This document shows, piece after piece, positions 60,226-64,000 of a stretch of 64,000 nt of DNA. A model generated the notes under the pieces. It saw only the letters and a list, made by a program, of their open reading frames with translations, did not search any database and had not been told where the DNA came from. Source of the stretch: Paraburkholderia translucens (GTDB lineage Bacteria; Pseudomonadota; Gammaproteobacteria; Burkholderiales; Burkholderiaceae). The DNA is taken from assembly GCF_020881035.1 (NCBI RefSeq), contig NZ_JAJITC010000009.1, forward strand, positions 62,001 to 126,000, read 5' to 3'. Both the position numbers and the translations under genes were made by a program. Position 1 is the first letter of the stretch. The number at the start of each line of letters is the position of its first letter.

Positions 60226-60939
60226 ATGACCGCCCCTCTCGCAGACGACCAGAATCACTTCCCCGGCCTGAGCCGCATCGGCTCGCTGCTAGCCGACCCA
60301 GGCCGCGCCGCGATGTTGTGGGCGCTGATGGACGGCAGCGCCCGTCCCGCTGGTGAGCTGACGATGATCGCGGGGCTGTCGCCGTCGGCGGCGAGCGCCC
60401 ATCTCGCGCGGCTCACCGACGGCGGGCTGCTCGCGCTCGAAGTGCGCGGCCGGCATCGCTATTTCCGCATCGCGTCTGCGGACATCGCCGCGTCGATCGA
60501 AGCGCTCGCCAACGTCGCCCAGGTCAGCGCGCCGCAGCGGTCCGTGCCGCGTCCGGCCCGCACCGTGCCGCTCGACATGCGTTACGCGCGCACCTGTTAC
60601 GACCACATGGCGGGCGAGCTGTCGGTGCGGATCTTCGAGCGCATGCTCGAAGGCGGACTGCTGACGCAGCACGGCGCCTCGCTCGACGCCACCGGGCCGG
60701 GCGCCGCTCGCTTCGCCGACTGGGGCATCGACCTCGCCGCGCAGAAGACCCGGCGGCGACGCTTCGCGTGTACCTGCCTCGACTGGAGCGTGCGCCGGCC
60801 GCATCTGGGCGGAGCGCTCGGCGCGGCGCTGCTCGAGGCGTGGTCTTCGCATGGCTGGGTCGAGCGGACGGAGCGGCCGCGCGTGCTGCGCGTCACCCCC
60901 GCCGGCCATCAACATTTCGATGCGTTTCTGGCCGGATAG
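60226..60939 (+). CDS. ArsR-family winged-helix regulator
   Basis: A 237-residue protein whose N-terminal half is an ArsR-type winged helix: LLADPGRAAMLWALMDG near residue 17, PAGELTMIAGLSPSAASAHLARL, cited in part, near 37, then GGLLALEVRGRHRYFRIA. The C-terminal half contains the two Cys of ACTCLDWSVRRPHLGGALGAAL, cited in part, near 183; similar extensions occur in Burkholderia regulators of unknown ligand. Start ATG 60226. The following exported-protein gene is on the same strand, 149 bp away, but nothing shows that it is a target. Confidence 0.88.
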   Translation: MTAPLADDQNHFPGLSRIGSLLADPGRAAMLWALMDGSARPAGELTMIAGLSPSAASAHLARLTDGGLLALEVRGRHRYFRIASADIAASIEALANVAQVSAPQRSVPRPARTVPLDMRYARTCYDHMAGELSVRIFERMLEGGLLTQHGASLDATGPGAARFADWGIDLAAQKTRRRRFACTCLDWSVRRPHLGGALGAALLEAWSSHGWVERTERPRVLRVTPAGHQHFDAFLAG

Positions 60940-61088
60940 AGCCTGCCTTCCTCCACGTCGCCAGGCCGCGAGACCTTTTGTTACAGGGCCGCGAATCCAC
61001 TTTACAAATGTGCGGGCCTTGAAACATGGACGGAGGGTACAGTGACTGAACGGACCCGGCCCATTGCCGCGTCCGCCGGAGATCAGTC

Positions 61089-63566
61089 ATGACGAATACC
61101 AATCAGCCCATGCAGCAGACCGGCATCGCACGCCGGATGACTGGCTATACGCTGATCGCGGCCGCCGTCGTCGCGCTCGCCGCGCAGGCCAGCCCCGCGC
61201 AGGAAGCGCCACCCGCGCCGCAAACCGCGGCGGCCGTCGCGCCGGCGGGCGATCCGCCGGGGCGCATCGCGCGTCTGAACTACACGGCCGGCACCGTGAC
61301 CACCGAGCCCGCCGGCGCGACCGACTGGTCGTACGCGCAGATCAACCGGCCGCTGACGACCGGCGACCAGTTGTGGAACGACCAGAACGCGCGCTCCGAG
61401 CTGCACATCGGCTCGACCGCCGTGCGCCTCGGCCAGAACACGAGCCTCGACGTGCTCAATCTCGACGACACGACCGCGCAACTGAAAATCGCGCAAGGCA
61501 CGCTATCGACGCGCGTGCGCGAGCTCGCGCCGGGCACGTCGTATGAAATCGACACGCCGAATCTCGCGCTCGGCGTGAACGGCCCCGGCGACTACCGCGT
61601 CGACGTCGCGCCCGACGGCAGCAGCACGACCGTCACCGTGCGCAGCGGCAGCGCGATCGCTTACGGGGACGGCAGCCAGGTGCCGGTCGCGGCAGGCCAG
61701 CAGATCCGCTTCGCCGGCACCAGCCTGCAGCAGCTCGCCGACAACCGCGCGCCTGCTCCCGACGAACTGGACCAGTGGGCCGCCAGCCGCGACGCCACCG
61801 AAGACCGCTCGCTGTCGGCGCGCTACGTGTCGCGCGACATCCCCGGCTACGAGGATCTCGACGCCAACGGCACGTGGCGCGCGACCCCGCAATATGGCGA
61901 AGTCTGGGTGCCGAACGCGACGCCGGCCGGCTGGGCGCCGTATCGCGACGGCCACTGGGTCTGGCAAGCGCCGTGGGGCTGGACCTGGGTCGACGATGAA
62001 CCCTGGGGCTTCGCGCCGTACCACTACGGTCGCTGGGCCCAAGTCGACGGTACCTGGGCCTGGGTGCCCGGTCCGCTCGAAGCGGACGCGCCGCCGGTCT
62101 ACGCGCCGGCGCTGGTTGCGTTCGTCGGTGATGACGAGGGCGGCGTCGACTGGGGCGTGAATCTGGCGGTCGGCGGGGTCATCGCGGCCGGCGTCGCGTG
62201 GTTTCCGCTCGGACCGGGCGAGCCGTGGCATCCGCATTGGGGCGATCACGACCGCTGGAGCGCCCGGTACTACGAACGCGTGAACCGTCCGACGGTCTTC
62301 AACGATTTCCATCGGAACGTGTACATCCATAACACCTACGTGAACTATCGCGTGCCGGGCTGCGTGACGGCCGTGCCGGCAACCGCGTTCGTGCACGGTC
62401 AGCCTGTCGCGCTCTTCTCACAAAAGGTCGATCCCGCGCAGTGGCGCAACGCACGGATCACCCCCGGCGCGCCAGGGATCGCGCCGGTGCGCGAGAGCTT
62501 CGGGGCGGATCTGCGGCGCGCGAACTATCGGCCGCCGGCGAGTGTCGGCGCACGGCCGGTCGTCGCGACCCGCAATCCCGTCATCCCGGCCGCGTATCGC
62601 GACGAGCTCGCGCAGCGCTTCGCGCAAAGCGGCGGTCGGGTCCCCGGCGGCGGCCCGCCGGTCGTGCGCACTTCGGTGCCCGCACATATGACCGGCGCAC
62701 CGGGCGCGCTGCCGGTCGCGAACGTGCGGGTCGTGCAATCGCATGTGCCGGGGCGTCCACCAGGAATGGCGGCGGCCGCGCCTGGCGCGAACGGCGGCAA
62801 CCCGCCACGTGGCGTCGAGGAAGCTGGCCAGCGGCCCGGCGAAACAGGTGCCATGGGACCGCATGGCGAAGCGCCGCAGGCGCGTCCGGGCATGCCGCCT
62901 GAGACGGCCGGCAATGGGCATCCGCCACAACCCGGTGAGACCGGGCCAGCGGGCAATCTGGGCCATCCGTCGAACGGTGTGCCGCGGCCGCCACAAGCAG
63001 GCGGCGGCAATCGGGCCAACGCGGCCGCGCAGGAGCACGGCGTGCCGCAGCAATGGGGCGCGGTCGGCCGGCCGGAACCGGCATGGACGCAGCCCCATGC
63101 ACCGATGGGGCAGCAGGCTCCCCGTGTGGAGCAGCCACACGCACCGCAGCAGCAAGGATTCGCGCAGCAGTCTGGTGTGCCGCGTCCGCCGGAGAACCGG
63201 GCCGCGCTGCAGCAGGCCCGGATACCCGAAGGGCATCCGCCGCCGATGCAACAGCCGCTGCGCACCGCGCCGCCGCCGCGTCCTGGACCCCAGATGCAGC
63301 AGGCGCAACAGCCGCGTTTCGAGCCGCGTCCGCAGACGCAGCAGGCCCGGCCCGAGCCGCAGTTCCAGCAGGCGCAGCAGCCGCGCGTCGAACCGCGTCC
63401 GCAGATGCCACAACCCCGCCCCGAACCGCGGCCGCAGATGCAGCAGGCACGCCCCGAGCCGCGGCCGCAGCCGGTGCAGCAGCCGCGTGCGCAACCGCAG
63501 CCGCAACAGCAACACGCCGAGCAGCACCAGGGCGGCGGCAATCGCGACGAGCATCACAAAGGCTGA
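61089..63566 (+). CDS. Exported FecR/DUF6600-type protein with long Pro/Gln-rich tail
   Basis: An 825-residue precursor with a signal peptide (hydrophobic about 18-32, AQA). Residues about 55-225 form a FecR-like sensor domain (ARLNYTAGTVTTEPAG, GSTAVRLGQNTSLDVLNLDD). Residues about 240-350 carry Trp-rich repeats of the DUF6600 kind: YGEVWVPNATPAGWAPYRDG, WGWTWVDDEPWGFAPYHYG, GTWAWVPGP. From about 460 the sequence is low complexity, rich in Pro, Gln, Arg and Ala, with imperfect repeats such as QQARPEPRPQ near the end. Probably periplasmic or surface associated. The function of this family is not established. Closed by a strong terminator. Confidence 0.85.
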   Translation: MTNTNQPMQQTGIARRMTGYTLIAAAVVALAAQASPAQEAPPAPQTAAAVAPAGDPPGRIARLNYTAGTVTTEPAGATDWSYAQINRPLTTGDQLWNDQNARSELHIGSTAVRLGQNTSLDVLNLDDTTAQLKIAQGTLSTRVRELAPGTSYEIDTPNLALGVNGPGDYRVDVAPDGSSTTVTVRSGSAIAYGDGSQVPVAAGQQIRFAGTSLQQLADNRAPAPDELDQWAASRDATEDRSLSARYVSRDIPGYEDLDANGTWRATPQYGEVWVPNATPAGWAPYRDGHWVWQAPWGWTWVDDEPWGFAPYHYGRWAQVDGTWAWVPGPLEADAPPVYAPALVAFVGDDEGGVDWGVNLAVGGVIAAGVAWFPLGPGEPWHPHWGDHDRWSARYYERVNRPTVFNDFHRNVYIHNTYVNYRVPGCVTAVPATAFVHGQPVALFSQKVDPAQWRNARITPGAPGIAPVRESFGADLRRANYRPPASVGARPVVATRNPVIPAAYRDELAQRFAQSGGRVPGGGPPVVRTSVPAHMTGAPGALPVANVRVVQSHVPGRPPGMAAAAPGANGGNPPRGVEEAGQRPGETGAMGPHGEAPQARPGMPPETAGNGHPPQPGETGPAGNLGHPSNGVPRPPQAGGGNRANAAAQEHGVPQQWGAVGRPEPAWTQPHAPMGQQAPRVEQPHAPQQQGFAQQSGVPRPPENRAALQQARIPEGHPPPMQQPLRTAPPPRPGPQMQQAQQPRFEPRPQTQQARPEPQFQQAQQPRVEPRPQMPQPRPEPRPQMQQARPEPRPQPVQQPRAQPQPQQQHAEQHQGGGNRDEHHKG

Positions 63567-63595
63567 GCGGGCTACCTGCCGTACGGGCAACAAAC

Positions 63596-63629
63596 AAAAC
63601 CCCGCGACGCAAACCGTCGCGGGGTTTTT
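63596..63629. terminator. Terminator between the FecR-like gene and thyA
   Basis: CCCCGCGACG (63600-63609) pairs with CGTCGCGGGG (63615-63624) around a 5-nt loop, followed by TTTTT and preceded by AAAA. It is between convergent genes, so it can act on both. Confidence 0.9.
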
Positions 63630-63671
63630 CATTTTCGACGGCGACGCGCGACCGCGCCGCCTCCACCGGGA

Positions 63672-64000
63672 TCAGATCGCCATCGGCGCCGTCAGCGGCT
63701 CGTGATGCCGATAGCCGAGCAGCGAAAAATCCGCCGGCTCGATCTTCTCGAGCCATTCCGGCTCGTACACGCCGGTCTTCGCGTACTCGGGTACGCGCTC
63801 CGAAATGACGAGCCGGGGGCTCTCGTACGGCTCGCGCTTGAGCTGCTGGTGCAGCATGTCGAGCTGATTTTCGTAGATGTGCGCGTCGCCGATGAAATAG
63901 CTGAACCAGCGCGGCGTATAGCCCGTCAGCCGCCCGACCAGATGCAGCAGCGCTGCGCCCTCCGTCAGATTGAACGGCGTGCCGAGCCCGACGTCGTTGC
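63672..64000 (-). CDS. thyA: Thymidylate synthase, C-terminal part (cut by the window)
   Basis: ThyA methylates dUMP to dTMP with methylene-tetrahydrofolate. The visible C-terminal 108 residues contain DVGLGTPFNLTEGAALLHLV with the Asn of the dUMP site, the substrate-binding GDAHIYENQLDML and the usual end (DFSLLGYRHHEPLTAPMAI). The N-terminus and active-site Cys lie beyond position 64000. Convergent with the FecR-like gene. Confidence 0.95.
   Translation of the reverse strand, partial: NDVGLGTPFNLTEGAALLHLVGRLTGYTPRWFSYFIGDAHIYENQLDMLHQQLKREPYESPRLVISERVPEYAKTGVYEPEWLEKIEPADFSLLGYRHHEPLTAPMAI

Noticed and set aside
63280..63560. Repeats at the end of the FecR-like gene as a CRISPR or tandem DNA element
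   Set aside because: They are imperfect Pro/Gln/Arg codon repeats within an open frame.

Overview
The window is a compact, GC-rich chromosomal core region from a betaproteobacterium of the Burkholderiaceae, most likely Paraburkholderia or a close Burkholderia relative. This rests on gene order and protein character: earP next to an Arg32-type efp, an rpoE-rseA-rseB-mucD-lepA-lepB-rnc-era-recO-pdxJ-acpS-nagZ string, an yceD-rpmF-plsX-fabHDG-acpP-fabF string, and rne followed by moaA-mobA-moeA. I see no insertion sequence, prophage, integrase or CRISPR array. The long ORFs opposite real genes are shadows of high GC.

Layout. 1-6.5 kb: uvrC (minus); earP and efp (plus); a response regulator of the NtrC family whose sigma-54 contact loop is degenerate, preceded by a good sigma-54-type promoter. 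6.6-19.4 kb (all minus): nagZ, acpS, pdxJ, recO, era, rnc, lepB, lepA, a glutaredoxin-like protein, mucD, rseB, rseA and rpoE, which couples the envelope-stress sigma factor and its regulators to translation, secretion and RNA processing. 19.4-27 kb (minus): a YgfX-like membrane protein, then the type II fatty-acid synthesis cluster with rpmF and yceD. 27.3-28.6 kb (plus): maf/yceF and a tetrapyrrole-methylase-fold methyltransferase. 28.7-31.9 kb (minus): sppA, a Rieske protein, a HAD phosphatase and rluC.

31.9-39.8 kb (plus): a 0.74-kb leader with hairpins, rne, moaA, mobA, moeA, a small membrane protein and a possible gene remnant. 39.7-45.7 kb (minus): rmuC, a 2-hydroxyacid dehydrogenase, an NhaD-like antiporter, a lone LUD-domain protein and pncB. 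46-50.5 kb (plus): fdxA, two identical tRNA-Asn genes under a near-consensus promoter, creA, an AraC-type regulator, azlCD and an unrecognised 255-residue protein. 50.6-52.8 kb: a UvrD-type helicase (minus). 52.9-59.2 kb (plus): an S4 protein, a MATE exporter, a BASS-type transporter, a phospholipase D lipoprotein split by a frameshift, and fumC. 59.2-60.0 kb (minus): an acyl-CoA thioesterase and a 46-residue lipoprotein. 60.2-63.6 kb (plus): an ArsR-type regulator and a large FecR/DUF6600-like exported protein. The right edge cuts thyA (minus).

Most genes are housekeeping. The observations most worth checking are small: the non-canonical enhancer-binding protein and its promoter, a four-unit 9-bp repeat upstream of rpoE, hairpins in the rne and rnc leaders that could serve autoregulation, the frameshifted phospholipase gene, and the tiny lipoprotein ending in a porin-like motif. 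I did not find convincing evidence of a wholly new multi-gene system.
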